Notes: generated from the sequence alone by a model not told the origin. 64,000 bases of DNA from Eutreptiella sp. 'Long Island Sound 2002' (GCA_964036045.1 OZ038385.1:57445919-57509918), one strand, 5' to 3'. Shown: positions 1 through 13,650, counted from the first letter of the stretch. Made by a program: numbers and translations.

Positions 1-474
1 CTCAACAAGGAGCTCCGCCCCTTCTTCTTTTGGGCGTGGGACCAGAACATCGAGGTGAGGCCTCTTTGGGTGCTGTCGGATCAGAACCCCGCGGACCGAA
101 TTTCGAGGAGAGGGTTTGACGCGAAGGAGGCTCGCTTGTCTCACATCGTGTTTCTAACCATTGTGCATCGCTGTCGCATCAAACCGGTGGTAGACGTTTT
201 TGCCTCACACGGCAACTCTCAGTGCCATCTTTATGTCAGCCGGGATTTCGACCCGGACGCTTTGGCTTGCGACGCGCTCAAAACCAATCTCTCGGGGATG
301 CCTCTTCTTTATGCATGTCCCCCATGGAATCTAATAGGGCCTTTTCTCAACCATCTTTCCCGATTCCCCAAAACCCGGTGTCTGTTGGTGTGTCCCATGT
401 GGACGGGGTGCCCTTGGTGGCCCCAACTACTACGGCTCTCACATTTGTCGTACCGTCCTCGGGTCGTAATTTAA
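1..474 (+). pseudogene. DIRS-like retroelement pol, C-terminal part (RNase H end plus downstream domain)
   Basis: The frame is open from base 1, so the protein starts outside the window. The first residues carry NPADRISR (codons about 30-37), the usual end of retroelement RNase H domains. A domain follows with VDVFASHGN, a DPDALACDAL stretch and a proline/tryptophan-rich end (CPMWTGCPWW). This domain is typical of the pol C-terminus of DIRS-type and related retroelements. The stop is at 472-474. The 3' half overlaps the recombinase frame starting at 222, an arrangement known in DIRS elements. Without the upstream RT I cannot say whether the pol is intact. Confidence 0.7.
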
Positions 475-1485
475 AAACCCCATCAGGGCCTGTTTCAAGA
501 CTTTTGGAGAAAGCCGCTTCCGGCTCCAAGGGTATCCCTTGTTTGCGTGATGTTATCTGTTCCGTCTTTGGCAAAAAGAATTATTCTGAAGCATCAATCC
601 AAGCGATTCTGGAAAAGCTTGCGCCCTCTTTGAAGCGATATGATTCCTCTTTTCGTTTGTTTTGTTCTCTTGGCATGGAGATGGGATATTCGTTTCCCGA
701 TGTCACGTTGCCTCAGGTTGTCAATGTGCTTTCTACTATGCATCAAGTTTCCCCTTCTCAGGCGTCTTCAGCTTATTCTGCTTTGTTAAAGTTTCCTTAT
801 CTTAGATCGTTGTCCTTTGATCCAGCCATTCGTGCGCTTCGAAGGCGGTGGACAACTAGTGTACCTAAGTACGTTGTCTTTTGGAAGGGAGAGCAATTGG
901 TCACCTTTTTGGCAGCGTAAAAGCTTGACCATTCTTCAAAAATCCACGTGCGTGCACGTTTGATCATTGTTCTCCGTTTGTTCCAGTTATACCGCTCTTT
1001 TGATCTGTCGAATATGCTTAGAGTGTTGGCGACTTATGATGGCAAATGGTTTGTGCCCACCCGCCGAAAGGGGTGGGCGAATTTGCGATGGGATAGGGTC
1101 ATGTCCATTCCGTCTTTGCCCGACTTTTGTCCGCTAACCTTGTTACACTTGTATCTGCGTTTAACGCCCGAGGGCGCTTCTCCGGATGGCGTGGAACCCA
1201 AGCGTGTGTTTTTGGCAGTTGTTAGGCCTTTTGGTGCCATTGTCTTCCGATAGAATTGCTGCTGTGACCAAGGAGTTGTTGGTGTCTGCGGGCATCGACA
1301 TGGAGCTTTTTGGAGCCCACACAACAAGAGCTGTGGGCCTCGCCTTGCTTCGTGCCTTGGGTTTGTCAGCCTCTTTCCCTAATGCAGTGCGCGCGACACC
1401 TCTCGGCAAGGTCCCCCTTCTGGAAGGTTTTCCCAGAATCGCAGCATGCATAATAAGAGCAGGGAAATTGAAAGTGTCAGTTTAA
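222..1485 (+). pseudogene. DIRS-like tyrosine recombinase (broken)
   Basis: Reading frame 222-1253 overlaps the pol end by about 250 bases in another frame. It shows an N-terminal SAM-like core-binding part and, after an in-frame TAA at 918-920, the box I region (about 948-1030, RARLIIVLRLFQLYRSFDL). Near 1235-1253 the frame shifts by one and continues to 1485. The continuation holds the box II motif HTTR (in AHTTRAVG). No convincing terminal tyrosine motif follows, so the C-terminus is lost. One nonsense codon and one frameshift make this a pseudogene. It lies 3' of RT/RNase H, the normal DIRS order. Confidence 0.65.
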
Positions 1486-1683
1486 CGTTGCATGTTTCTT
1501 CAATAGATTTCGAAAAGAACAGGATGACAGAGGCGTCTGCAGGCTTTCTTTGTTGGTTTAATTGTTCTTGGATTGATCAATGCAAACGCCATTGGAAACA
1601 AATTTTTCAATGCTCTATTGCAAACGATCGCACAGGAAAATCAGCCTCTATTTAGTAATACCAGATTTGTGGGGTGTAACAGC

Positions 1684-3852
1684 TCAGACTAACCACACCA
1701 CAATGTCCCTTGCCAACTTTTCTGGTCTGTCCTTGAATTTGACATCCTTCAACGGCCATGTCATGGTGAGAAGCGTTAAACGGGCCAACTTCCATGATTC
1801 CAGAAATTGTTCGTCGGTTTTGGCTGGTGTGCAAGGTGTATTTTGCGCCAAGTGGGATGAGGGAGTTGATTGTCTGTGTCTAGAAATCCACATCATCATG
1901 CAATACTTCTTCATGCCACTAAAAGCACAATCGCGGCGGAGCACCACGGTGGCGAATAAGTTGGTGATGGTAGGGGTATGTTCGTAGCTGACTGGCAAGC
2001 TTTGGCGACTGCTGATCACGTAAGATTGAGAAACAGACACATTAATTTTCGGGTGGAGTTGCATTTGATAGCACATAGACGCACCAAACTTGATAAACCC
2101 TCATTCGAGGGTCCATAAAATTTGTGAACAAGTATTTGCGTTGAAGCATCAAAAAAGTCCCAACCTGTCCCTTTGAGTAGCACGTTTCTAATTCCGTGAG
2201 TTGCAACAACGCCATTGGCGGAGGCAAGTCCTTGAAGTGTGAAGTGCGACATTGCATCCCAAAGGAATGCAAACTTGGGAATGCCCTTTTCGTCCGATTC
2301 TCCTAGAAAAACGCAACGTGTGCGACACGTGAACTCAGCCACTTGGAATGCCAAAAAGCGTGCTAAAAAGGCGCACGGCCGTAGTTCCTTGACTTGGAGA
2401 GATCCCTTCTTCATTCCTTCATGTCGCGTTTTTCTATCCTTGTTTGTTTGGCTGGTTGGTGAAACGTTGAAAGAGGGGTCGATTGTTTCGAAGGAAAGAC
2501 GATATGCCATTTTTTCACAAGGGGGTCGCGTCGTGGTTTCTCTGCGTCGGAGCGATCCCCTCACCCTGCTCAGCTATCGCAATTGTTGTTGATAGTTGTT
2601 GTTGTTTCGGACGGATGGAACGGAATATATGAATGCATGTTTCTTGGCGGTTTTCTTTTCGTGCACGGTGGTATACGAGTCAATTTGGTTGAAGTTTACG
2701 ATGCGAGAGAGTAGTGGAGGTGCGGCGGTCGATTGGTTGCTACCTCGCCCATATCATTGATGGAAAGCAATCATGTATGCTGTCGTGACAAACGCAATGC
2801 CGAAGGCCAAGGCAAACGAGCAACAAGGCCCACCAAAACTTGTCATTGGCCTCGGACATGTCGCGCACTCCTTACCACGAGTAACAAATTACTTGAGCAT
2901 TTCAAAGGTGCAATTGACAGTTTCGGAATTTGCGAATGAGCAACAGTAGCCGCCGGCCTTAATCGCTTGTTGTGGTTGAGAATCGGTTGTGGTTAAGAAA
3001 CATGAGTTGCTCATTCGTGGGCCTCACGCACGCCAGGGATTTCCGCGAAGCAGCACGGCCTTCTGCAGACTTGGGCTTGCGGCCGACAAGCCACACAAGC
3101 CCGTTAAATCTCCAAACGGGTTTTCCGGCCGCGTGCGCTTTTTCGTTTGTGTTTACCATCACAACGGCGATTATAGTAAAGTGCTTTTTCATGCGAATCC
3201 CTCACGTCTTTGTCCACGCGTGGGCTTTGGCTTACTAGGCGGTCTTGGGTCAATTCCGTCGCCCAAAACAAATTCATCCTAAAATTTTCAACATTTTGTA
3301 AGCAAACGGACATCAAACAAACAAGGGAATACGCCTTACCACAATTGGGGAAATTTATTTGCATTGATCATGCTTTCACTCAACTGACTACACGAAAATC
3401 AACCAAGTCAAAGTGTGAATGGTTGAGATTTTGCCCTTGATAACATGAAGTTTGTCGTGACCACCCTTGTTCAACAACTCGCAACCGCACGTTGGTTTTT
3501 CATAAAAAAAAAAAAAGCTTGTCCGGTGCAAGTGCTCACGAATCGCCAAGCGGCCGTCTTCGTGGCAACGTGCGCAAACACATGGTTTGACATTGTGTTG
3601 CCTCCAAAATGCCTCCACGCACACCATCAATATGAAATACACGCCATCAACAAGTTGAAAGAGTCGGAGCGAAGCCCAAGTGCAAGTGTATTGGTGTGGT
3701 TCATTCGTGGGGTGGCTTGGGCCATGAGTAAGATAGCTTGCAGTGTCCATGCACCCCACCCCAACCCGCTCTATTTTGTAGTTATTGTGCCATTTTTGTG
3801 ATGGCATCAAGATCTTTGATGTGCGGAGCAGCCGCCCTCGTTGGTGTTGCAT
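1684..3852 (-). other. possible minus-strand coding remains, unidentified
   Basis: Several minus-strand frames look protein-like but give no family I recognise. These are 3852-3388 (with Cys pairs CVCARC and CGC), 3364-2959, 2564-2016 (best; a start ATG near 2508 gives MAYRLSFETIDPSF) and 2076-1684. They could be exons of one gene running 3852 to 1684, or remains of the element at the left edge. I could not fix splice sites. Treat as a candidate only. The plus strand here shows nothing better. Confidence 0.25.
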
Positions 3853-4699
3853 CGTCTAGCTTTGGTGATAGCCGGCAGGTATCTTTCCGTGTCGTGTAGG
3901 GGTGTGAAGATGCTTTGGTGGAGTTCTGCACAATTTTTACATGTGACCCCCTCTCCTTTCGTCAAGCCATCTCCTCCTTTCGCAACCTTGTGGTTTTGCG
4001 GATGTACAATGCAATGCGTGCACTCCTAGCCATACCTCCTCTACAAAATCTCTTGACGGATCAATAATCCATCCACTCGACATCCCTTGTTTGAGTGGTT
4101 GTCAGAATACCCTTGGTCAATTGTTGATTGCCCCCCCCCCCCTTTCATTCCAAAGGTCCCACCTACACTTTTGCTTAGCGTGTGTAAGATGTTCCGGTCC
4201 CTGGGGAGCCATGCCACATGAGGGAAACAACACTGCGCCGTTGACTAGGGCAGCCCTAGTACCGGCATTGAGAAAGGCACACATGTTTTGGCATGATTAA
4301 AGGCGTGTTCATGTGAGCATTCAACTCTTGGTTTACACATGTGAAGCTATTGCAAAGGTGATAATTTGGCACACCAATGGATGTGCCCTTCTAAACCACC
4401 AAGTGGTGTGTGGGGGGTAAAACCTAATTAAGGTGAGTGGTTAAGATCAGCAGAGCGCATTGTTTACAACGTCTTTCGGGAAACCTGACGTGCCCTTCAT
4501 ATTATCAAATATGTGGGATGTGCGTTGAATGGGTCCCGTGACTTTTTGGCTGTCGAGCCTTTGCTCGTTTGCGCATTGGGGTCCCGCAAGGGTTTAGGTG
4601 GCCAAATCTTTTCCACATATTTGCCTAGTTGTAAATATCTTGGTGCAGCAAAATCTCACCTTGACACATGATTCTCCTGCGTTTTGTGCCATTGTGTTT

Positions 4700-7600
4700 A
4701 GCAGCACCTTGAGGCCAAGTTCTTTACCGGTGGAAAGGTGCAGCTCGAGCATGCCATTTCCCTGAATCACGATACAAAATTATTCCGCTTCAAGCTCCCT
4801 GCCGGAAAGGAGTACAACGTGCCGGTTTCTAGTTGCTTGTCTTGCGAGCTCGTGTACAAGGGCCAGCGATTCCGACGGTGTGGCTCTCATCTTGCTCTCT
4901 CGTTGATGATACAGGGGACCACCGAGTGAGAATATGAGAGCCATTAATTGGGTGTGCAGTTTCATTCATAGCCATATTGCACAGAGTAGCGGCGTGGCCC
5001 TCGACCGATACCCGTTCAGCATTGCTCAAGGGCTGGCGAAGGTAAATCCGCACCAACAAGGCAAACGTGACCCATCTTCAGTGAACTGGGATTCATTCAT
5101 TCATTCCTTCAGTGAACTGTGAACTGGGAGCCCCACCCAAGTTTGTTTCCGCACGTTTGTCCCCCTAATTTGTCAACAAGCTTGCATGCAACATAATGTT
5201 GTGCAACGTGGGCTGTACAGTTTCCATATGCCAGGGTCATGTCAAACGGCAGAGGTAGTTCCAACGTATCGATGGCCTTGATTTTCGTCCATTCAAAACA
5301 TCGAGGGCCTACCACATATCCGATAAATCCAAGGATCTTGGGATTTGCGCCTATTTCAATGGTTGTTGGGATGATTTGTTGGCTTAAGTCAACGGTGATG
5401 AACATGAGATGACCCAGCTGTTGTCAAAGCATGTTGTCGATTTGTCAATTAATGGGAATTGGTAGCAGTAGCAATCAAGCAGAAGTTCTTCATTCAGGCT
5501 GCGACTAGACCGCAAAGTGCTTTTTTCGTGGGTGCCACAAACGTGACATGGCCCATGCGCAGTGGCATTTGTGCTCGATGAGAGCCCAGCACAGACGGCA
5601 AGCGGCATACGCCCATCATGAGTGCTAGGCACATTTGTTGGATGTGTTGTTCCATGAATGCTTTGGACGTTTTTTTTGCTCTTCGATGCACATCACGTTC
5701 TGGAGCTAACTAGTAGGAAATTTGTGCAATAGAAGTGGGGCAGGTCAGCTCAGAACCTTCCACTGTCCCGTGCACGTGTGTCTTTCTTTAGGCATTACAC
5801 CCCTGTTAATCCGAATGGCTCAAAGGGCTATGTGGATCTTCTCGTCAAACTATACCCTGGGGGCATGATGACACCATTGATGTGGAGCATGAAGCCTGGC
5901 GACAAGTATGGTCGAAGGAAGGTGCAAGGTTCAGCAATACAGAGGTTCCTCTGCAGGGAGCATTGCAAGGTGCCTTTGAATCTGCCAGTAGCAGCAAGCA
6001 TTATGACATTTTGGTCACATCAGGATCATTGCTCACACGCTTGACTGCGAATCCCGTTGTCTCATACATTTGGACAGGCCGCAACAGTTGAGAGGCCAGG
6101 CGTCGGAAAGACTGCATTTTGAAAACTCTTTTATTTGCGAAGAAGTAGCCATCTGGAGGTTCCACAAACGGCAGGGAATTGAGCATATGAGCACATGGAA
6201 GAGTTCATGAATACTGCGCAACCAAAATAGTGTCATGTGGGAGGTAAGACCAACCAGTTACATGCCTCCTGGGACACGCCTGTCGACACCTGCCCTTCTT
6301 TCTTCCTCTTCTCCATGCACTTTGGTTCCAGCACACGAAGTTCGTGATTTTCGGCGAGTAAAATTTTCTTGCAACCTGCCAGCAGTGCACACTGTGTGGG
6401 TGCGTTTAGATGTGGAATGATGATTTGCCTTTGTTTTGTTTGTTTTTCGGGACTACGTGTTGTTTCTGCGATGAGCAATGCATGTACAGTGCTCTGACTT
6501 TTTGGTTGCAACTGGCCTCAGGCCAAAGGTCACGGTTTGTGCTGCAGGATGAGCTTCAAGTACGCAGAGAAGGACACCTGGAGACCTAGCAAATATGACA
6601 CCGTGGGGATGCTGGCAGGTGGTGTCGGGATTACGCCAATGCTGCAAATCATACGCGAGGTATTTACCCTGGGAACTCGGGTGGCGTGTGTATATCGGTT
6701 ACCAGGTCACCATGGGAACCCAGGTCGCGTGTGTATTTCGGATACCAGGTCATCACGGGAGCCTGGCTTCGCGTAAATCGGATGCCAGGTCAGTTGTCCA
6801 TTTTTGGTTCCATTTCGTTCGGGTACCGGCAGATCAGGGCATATGGCCTCGAGAGGCTTACACGGCTCCGCTGCAGGTTGTGACCAATCCATACGATCGC
6901 ACCAAAATTAAATTGCTGTTCATCAATAAGACAGAGGATGACATTGTGTTGAGGCATGAATTGGACCGCCTTGCTATGGAGTACCCGGAAACTTTGGAGG
7001 TCATTTCTTGTCCCATATTTTGAGGTGTAATGCACATGTTCACAGATTTTCAAGTTGGACATATTTCTCAGCGCATTTGTTCACAGCAGGCATTCCCTTG
7101 GACTGCTGTATTGTATGTGTGTCCTGCACATTCCAATGGATCATAGGGCTGTTGGGACCCTCAGCAACTCTTTCAGACCCTCTCCTCACGTCTTCCTGTG
7201 GTGCATCTCTTGCACCTGTCAAAAACTGGTGACAATGTAGCCCACGAATTCTTCAAAAGCCCTCTGCAAGCACCCTTAACAACTCACCAAGTTTGTTGAG
7301 TGTAGCCAACGATTAGCAACCATGCGGAGAGTTGATGTGGGTTGTGAACACCACAATTCCGCAACCCTGCAGAACGCATGCCTCGCTCAGCGTAATTCAA
7401 TGAATGAAGCCATCGACAACCTTCAACAAGCTTCCACTGGTCAAGAAACACTCATCCGCCTTCTTCAACCCTCTACAACCCTCCACAGTGTACAACCCCA
7501 CCCTTCCGGAAGCCGTCACCAACTCTATAGAGCCCTACAAGGGGGGGGGGGGGGGATAATTTCGGGCGGGGGTAATTTCGTGGGAAAATTTCGTTTTTAA

Positions 7601-9356
7601 GGAAGGTGGCGAAATTTCCCCTCGCGAAATCTGGGAGCTTCGGCAGTGTGTGCGTGAGGCAGTGTAAGCTTTGGGATTTGAAGGGTGGCGAATTTTCCCC
7701 CCTCCGAAATGTTCTCCAGCGAAATAATCCCCGCACAAAACTACCCACCCCCCCCCCTATCCCTAATTCACCCTTTATATTGCTGTTTCTTACTACACGT
7801 TTTTCCAAGGTTTCCATCTGGTAATTCGGAGACCAACCATCGATGTCGCGAACGACAATTGTTCGCAGTGAATCTTTGTGTCCTCTGTGGGTTTTGCTGC
7901 AGTGGGCCACAGAGGTCTCAGTGATATTGTCTGCTGTATGTGTTTGCAGGTGATTTACCTTCTCACAAGGCCTGGTCCAGACTGGACAGGGGAAAAGGGT
8001 CCCATTGACGCTGAAAAGATCCGGCGGTACATGCCCTCACCAAATCGACCTACAAAGGTGCATCCTCCGCCCCTCTGGTTGAACCCACGTTGGACCCGGA
8101 AATTGCATTCTGGCAGTTACTGTTGCTTGACCTGAGTCTGCCACACCTTTGGTAGAGATTTCAGAGGTCTCCAGAATGTTCGACAGGGGTGATCGTTCGA
8201 TTTTCTCCACTGCACGAGACACGAACACGCTTCTTATCGATGGGGCCCACGGTTGCTCCTGCTTGGGCATTGAAACACAAAAGGCAAGTTCCTAAATTGA
8301 ACGAGGGGCACCCTGATTGGTTTTCAGTTGAAACAAGTGGTGAGTGAACCATAAAGGCAAAAAAACGAGCAAAGATGATGTGAAAACACCAGAAGCAAAA
8401 TTTTGTGTAAACGGAAACACACGACTCAAAGATCAGTCTCAATCATGAACTCAACATGGATAGAGCCTCCAGAAAGAGGCGAGGTAAACCATGAACGTGA
8501 AAGAAGCGCAACTGGGTAAAGGGTTCTTAGGATTGGACGGACACACCCTGATTAAACAGTGGCATGACACTCTTCATCATCTTTGATTACAGAGGAATAT
8601 GCTGCCGATTTCCTGAAACCTGAGGATTCCCTTCTTTTATTTGGAGGCCAACCAGGATGCCACATTTCAATCTTAGAGCAACCTGTTTGTGTAAATTCCA
8701 GCCCAATGAGAATATCTCTGTGTTTCAAGTTTTCACCAACAGCGATGTTCCCAGTTCAATCTTGAAGGAAAAAGAATGCCGCCCTTTCAACTTGTACCAC
8801 CCAGCAGCATTCATTTTCGACCTTGAACAACCAATCATGATCCCAATGGAACTCCATGGATCCCATTCCACCATACATCCCAGATATAGACCACTGCATT
8901 GCATGGGGTTTTGTGTGTGCTTCGGTTTTGAGTATACATCAGGGCATTCTAGTGCATCTCAGATTTTATTGTTGCATAGACTGTGGGCCCACACCACGAC
9001 GTAGCTGTATATTGTAGCATAGCACCAGTGTGCAGCAGGAGTTGCAGTGTACACACTGGACAGATCATACAGTCCTACCTATCTATGATATCAAGGGGAA
9101 ATTTTGAGGTTGTGCAGAATTGCTTAACGCATAAAATGCATCATTGCATCTTTTTCCTTCGTGATTGCAGGTGTATGTGTGTGGGCCACACGGGTTCTAC
9201 CACACGCTATGTGGGATTGGCAATTCGAACATCACCTACTGGACCAAATGCAAGTCGCCCCAACAGCCGAGTGTTCATACATACGACAGCCAAATGAATG
9301 AAGATTCGCTGTTGGGGCGAATGGGCTATTCATTGTCGCAAGTTTGCGTGTTCTGA
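4700..9356 (+). CDS. CBR: NADH-cytochrome b5 reductase, multi-exon
   Basis: FAD/NAD(P)-binding reductase that passes electrons from NADH to cytochrome b5 for lipid desaturation and related reactions, usually at the ER or outer mitochondrial membrane. Exons seen: about 4700-4829 ([14 protein letters not shown]), 5792-5905 ([19 protein letters not shown], the FAD motif R-x-Y-T-P with H for the usual second position, then GGMMT and MKPGD), 6548-6659 ([17 protein letters not shown]-binding glycine motif), 6877-6999 ([14 protein letters not shown]), 7950-8057 ([14 protein letters not shown]), probably 8595 to about 8639 (donor unresolved), and 9171-9356 (VYVCGPHGF, then [15 protein letters not shown] ending in TGA). 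Junctions join in phase with GT-AG sites except as noted. The start exon and the exon between 4829 and 5792 (normally G-x-x-V) were not found. The last exon is about 20 residues longer than usual between CGP and the terminal F. Confidence 0.85.
5109..5691 (-). other. minus-strand ORF cluster inside a reductase intron
   Basis: Three overlapping minus-strand frames (5691-5494, 5632-5384 and 5405-5109) have balanced composition. Examples are [10 protein letters not shown] and [17 protein letters not shown]. They lie in the first large reductase intron, opposite to its direction. No family was recognised and no splice sites were settled. They may be a nested gene, an element fragment, or chance. 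Confidence 0.2.
6672..6792 (+). repeat. 43-bp tandem repeat, three units, in a reductase intron
   Basis: Units start at 6672, 6715 and 6758. Each reads GGAAC/GC..., then CGCGTGTGTAT..CGG, then ACCAGGTCA. The third unit is shorter and more diverged. The array lies between the exons ending at 6659 and starting at 6877. Confidence 0.75.
7540..7762. mobile_element. fold-back (MITE-like) element in a reductase intron
   Basis: The left arm is a G-run followed by ATAATTTCGGGCGGGGG and AATTTCG blocks. The right arm is its approximate reverse complement (CGAAATAATCCCCGCAC, then a C-run). Arms are about 45 bp and imperfect, with about 100 bp between them. CCCTA occurs just outside both ends and may be a target duplication, but the flanks are low-complexity. 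No ORF. Confidence 0.45.
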
Positions 9357-12300
9357 GGATTGCATATCTCTCTGGGACGGTGGAGAAGGTGCCAACACGG
9401 AACGTTTTCAGGGGTCGGTGCCATTGTTGCTTGATTTGTGCTCACTGAGTGTCCCGTAGGTAGGGGTATGTGGGGTATATTCGGAAAGCCCTTGAAGAGG
9501 GCTTTTCGGAGATGTATGGTTAGGGGGGGGTCCGGAACCACATTTTTTCCAAAATTGGCCGTTACTGTTGACAGGTTGGGGTTTTTTTGCCTGTTCTGGT
9601 CTGGTTTCAGACAGACTGCACCGCACCCCTACCCCCATTACTCCAACATATGGGCATATGAGGGTCAAGCCATTCGGGTGGATTTGTTGCATTTGATGTG
9701 TAGAAAACATGTGCAACATGGGTCCCCTCAAGACGCCAATATGTTGAAGACTAAGACCAATAACTACTTTGGACACCCGGGTGATCTGGTGCAACTTGCA
9801 GCATCAAGCTCACCAGAGTGCAAGAAATCAAAGATGGCAGAATTTCTCAAACAGGCTGTCAAGTTGGGACATGAGACCACAATATTTGGATTCAGCACGT
9901 CAAAACGCATCCACTTATCCCCTTTCACTTTCCTCCAACTCCACAATATGTCGGAGCACCCAGGGGAACAGCTGCGCATCTGCTCGCATGGATGTGTGCA
10001 CATGTGTATGTTTGGTATTTATTGGCTTTGCGCACAGACCTGTGGCTGTTCAAAAAGGCAAGGTTACAAGGACGCGGTCCCAAATGGTTCTGCACCAGGA
10101 TTTAGTGCAGCAGCATGCAATCCCGTCCCCATAGTCTGTGTCAAGAAGGCCGCCTCTACTCTGAGCCCGTATTTTTTATTTATTATATTTTTTTCCTTTT
10201 CAACTGATGCAGTGGGATTATTTCCGCAGGCACTGTCCGCAAAATTTGTGCACTGGAGCACACTTTTTGGACGTTTCGCAAGGGATCGTCAGTGCAATCA
10301 CAGATGCATATTCTTGTACCGATGCATCTACTGCACATTCTAGTTCTGCAAACCCCAGACGTCCACAGGAAATATAATACTGTTAACATTTGACATTTAA
10401 TATTCATGCAATTGATATTCACAGTCCAAAAATCAATGCATCAACGTATTTTTTGGGGTTTTAATATCATCCCCACAACCCACAAAAAGGCGAGTGTGCG
10501 ACCCCTCACCGAGGTAGAAGGGCGGAAGGAGAGGGCCGAGCAGAGTTTGGGCGCCTCCTCCCCCCATACAGGCCCCCCACTTATGGAGCACGGCGGCCGA
10601 GAGGGACGAAAAATGGTGCTTCAGGGGAATGTGTAAAATTGGGCGTAGCGCCACTGCACTGCAATCCCCATGGTTTTGAAGAAGCGGCAAGGAGCAGATT
10701 CCACTGATGTGGGCTATTTTGTGTTTTTTTGTCTGTTGGTGTGGCCGCAGTATCAGAGCCAGTGCCGGGTACGGATTGAAATGGCTGCCCTCAAAAGGAC
10801 TGGATCCAACAACGCTTGGGGGCCAGCCCATAGCCCAGGCAGTCAAGGATGGCAATATTATGGAATGGGCATGTTCCACCATCGTGTTGTGCTTCGTTGA
10901 AGTTCATGTACAGCAGATTCCGCAAGGCCCTCTTTCTTCCTGCTGACCAACAAGAGGTTTTTCTTTTCTGCCAGGTGCCACCACATGTACAGCTTACGGC
11001 CCTACTCTCATTGGCTTGGTATCTGACTGATAGAGCGCAGCCATTCGTTTTTCCCAGGTAACAGGATGGAGCAGCAGAAGAGGCAGTTTGAGACCCAGTG
11101 ATGTTCGCAAACTCTGTGTCACCCGCCATCTGTTGCGAAAGTCCGAATTTTCCTGATGCCTCATGAGAGCAGAGGCATTTTTGTGCTAAACAACCCCAGT
11201 CCACCCTAGACCCTGGACCGAAAAGTTGATGTAAACCCTTGCTCGATACCCCATCTCAGTTGATGGCCCTATTACAGGAGTGCTCACAACTAAGCAGTCC
11301 ATCACCCTGTGCGTGATGGTGCAATGACCAAGATGTGCTGCAACAAATGCATTGAAGAGGCATAGCAAGCATCAAGCAAGCACAAAATGGGAGAAAATCA
11401 TAACTCAGCCCTCGTGCCTCGGATCCCACCCAAATTTTGATGGACGATATTCATTTATGAAGTGGAACACAAAGTTTGACAAAAAAACAGAAGTGGCAAG
11501 CCGTGCTGGGCCTGTCAGTGGAGGTGGTGTGTTCCTAGAACTGGAAAAAAGGCTGCTTCTTGTTTATTTGGTGTGTATACAACGTATGTGGTTGGGGCCC
11601 TACACAATCAAACCAATCCACATTTTGGGCACTCTTTGGTATCTTTTTGACCCGACTCAAGCCTTTTGACCCAACTCAAGGACCATTTTTTCTGGGCCAA
11701 CAATAGTTGATTTGTCACTACATCATGGCTTTTCGTGGCCTCTGGTGCAAACTGTCTTTGTGACTCTAACATCTGTTGTGTTTTACAGCCTGGTGCCAGA
11801 CATGGAGAGGCGCGAATTGTCTCTCTGACTCTAACCTGGACCCAGTTCCTAATCTCCCACCTGTCCCTGTCAGTGATGGATGGCGGGCCTGATTCCCCAG
11901 ATGCTCCCCAATTTGTTGTATTTACCTTCTGGTCCCAGGCAGAAAGACTCTTTACTGGGGTTGGTGATTTTTGTGGGAGATATGGGTAGTCCAGTTTCCC
12001 TCTCACATTTGACCACCTCAAAAATATGTCAGTTTTGCCTGAACCAAAACCAAGTATTTATGCTGCGGCATGGGGAAATGAAGTACGAACTGGTTTTGCC
12101 ATTATGCTTTCTGCCTGGATGGTTCGCGAAATAGACAACCCAAGTCCAGCCCTTTGCCCCAGGCTGACCCTCAAAGGCCCCAAGGCTGCATGATTCAAGC
12201 ATCTCCAGGACCCCCTCCCACCACACACTGGGCAGGGTGCACATTAAAGTGGGCGAGAGGGGAGGCCCTGCAACCCCTCGAGAATAAGAGGGGGAGGGGG

Positions 12301-13650
12301 GTGCAGAAAGGGCTCAAAGGTCCATAGCCCATTTTGTGCGGTTTGTGCACCATTTCAGGGGAGGTTTGAGGTTCTGCATGCTTTGGTTTGCATGTCTTTA
12401 TGGTCTCAAGTATTCAGAAATGTGTAGGTCTCATTGGCAGTGACTGGATTGGGTCTGTGGGATCTTGTATTGTCCACGGTGTGGAATTGTTCTGCAAAGA
12501 TTATGCTGGTGCATTGCATGTGCACATGCCATTGACATTGTCACCATAATCTGGAATTGTGTTTGCAAATGTAGCGCCAGGTTGGATGTGCATTTTTGTT
12601 CTGCAATGCCGCCCCTTGGTCCCTCCTGCAATGCAAAAAGCAAAAAAACAGATGCACACTCATGCTCAATTACACACCACAGCGTGCCACAGCGCCTCAC
12701 CCAAAAACATAAAAATTCTGCAGCAAGGAATCAGGCTCATGGGAGGGGGGGTCTGGAGATTCCCTACCTTGAATCCCTGAGTTTGCATAGTCAAGGGGAG
12801 GTGCGGGGATCACAAGTCCTTGTGCAACAGCTGCTACAGCAGGTAGAGTATGGGACCTCAGGACATGTGGAATGCACAAGCTTAGAACCCAAATATCTGT
12901 AGCCCAACACAAGGAGCTGAAATGGGTACGACTGGTGAAGGGTTTGCAACATGTGGAGTGTGCAAGACTGAATACCAAAAAATTGTGGTATCATGATAGT
13001 TGCTCAAATGGGTGCGAATTGGGATTAGGGATGCTCGATTACTTGGGACGAAAAACCAAAATCCTCTTAACTACATGCATCCCTATGGTGAGACGAAGAG
13101 CACCTGGCCCATAATCACCTGCTACAAAGCCACATATCAGACATGGAGTGGTGTTTGCAGGTTTTTGGGTCCCGTGTACCCCCTGAATCTACGAGCCCGG
13201 TAATAGGGTCAGGGTATAGAAAGAGGGCTCTGGGGGCCACCTCCGGCAGATGAATTTTCATCAGCCCCTGGGTGCATTGCCAGAGATGATGCTGTGCATG
13301 CTGTGCATGCTGTGCATGGGCTATGGTTCTGTGGTTGCTGGTGAGTTGCAGTCCACCACCTTCCGCAATGTGACAGTTTTGGAGGGGAGCTACGTTTGCA
13401 CTCTGCACCACTGCACTCAAATATGATAGGCTCGCCACGGTGGGCTGAGGCAGATGATCGTCTGTCTGGATTCTTATCCAAGGGCTGTTGTGGTCAGGGG
13501 AAACTCAGCTCTTGCGCAGCAAATAGTAGGGCTTTATGGTGGAATGATGGGTAAAGCAGTGGAACCCAGGTTCCCTCTGGTCTAGCAAAAAGGCAGGCTG
13601 AAAAGGCCACAATATTGCCAGTGGCGCAGCACAATCACAGTGAGCTAGAG
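9357..13650. other. no gene recognised
   Basis: Only short or low-quality frames occur here. The longest, 9438-10343 (+, 301 codons), has no domain and odd composition. An 86-bp direct duplication lies at 12863-12948 / 12949-13034 (ACATGTGGARTG... and AAATGGGTRCGA in both). A 9-bp microsatellite (TGTGCATGC, three copies) lies near 13290-13318. Small undetected exons cannot be excluded. Confidence 0.5.
12863..13034. repeat. 86-bp tandem duplication
   Basis: Two diverged copies start at 12863 and 12949. Matching landmarks (ACATGTGGA, GCAAG, CCAAA, AAATGGGT) are all spaced 86 bp apart. Confidence 0.6.

Noticed and set aside
9438-10343. 301-codon plus-strand ORF
   Set aside because: Composition is erratic and rich in Cys, His and Phe, with no domain or splice context; judged chance.
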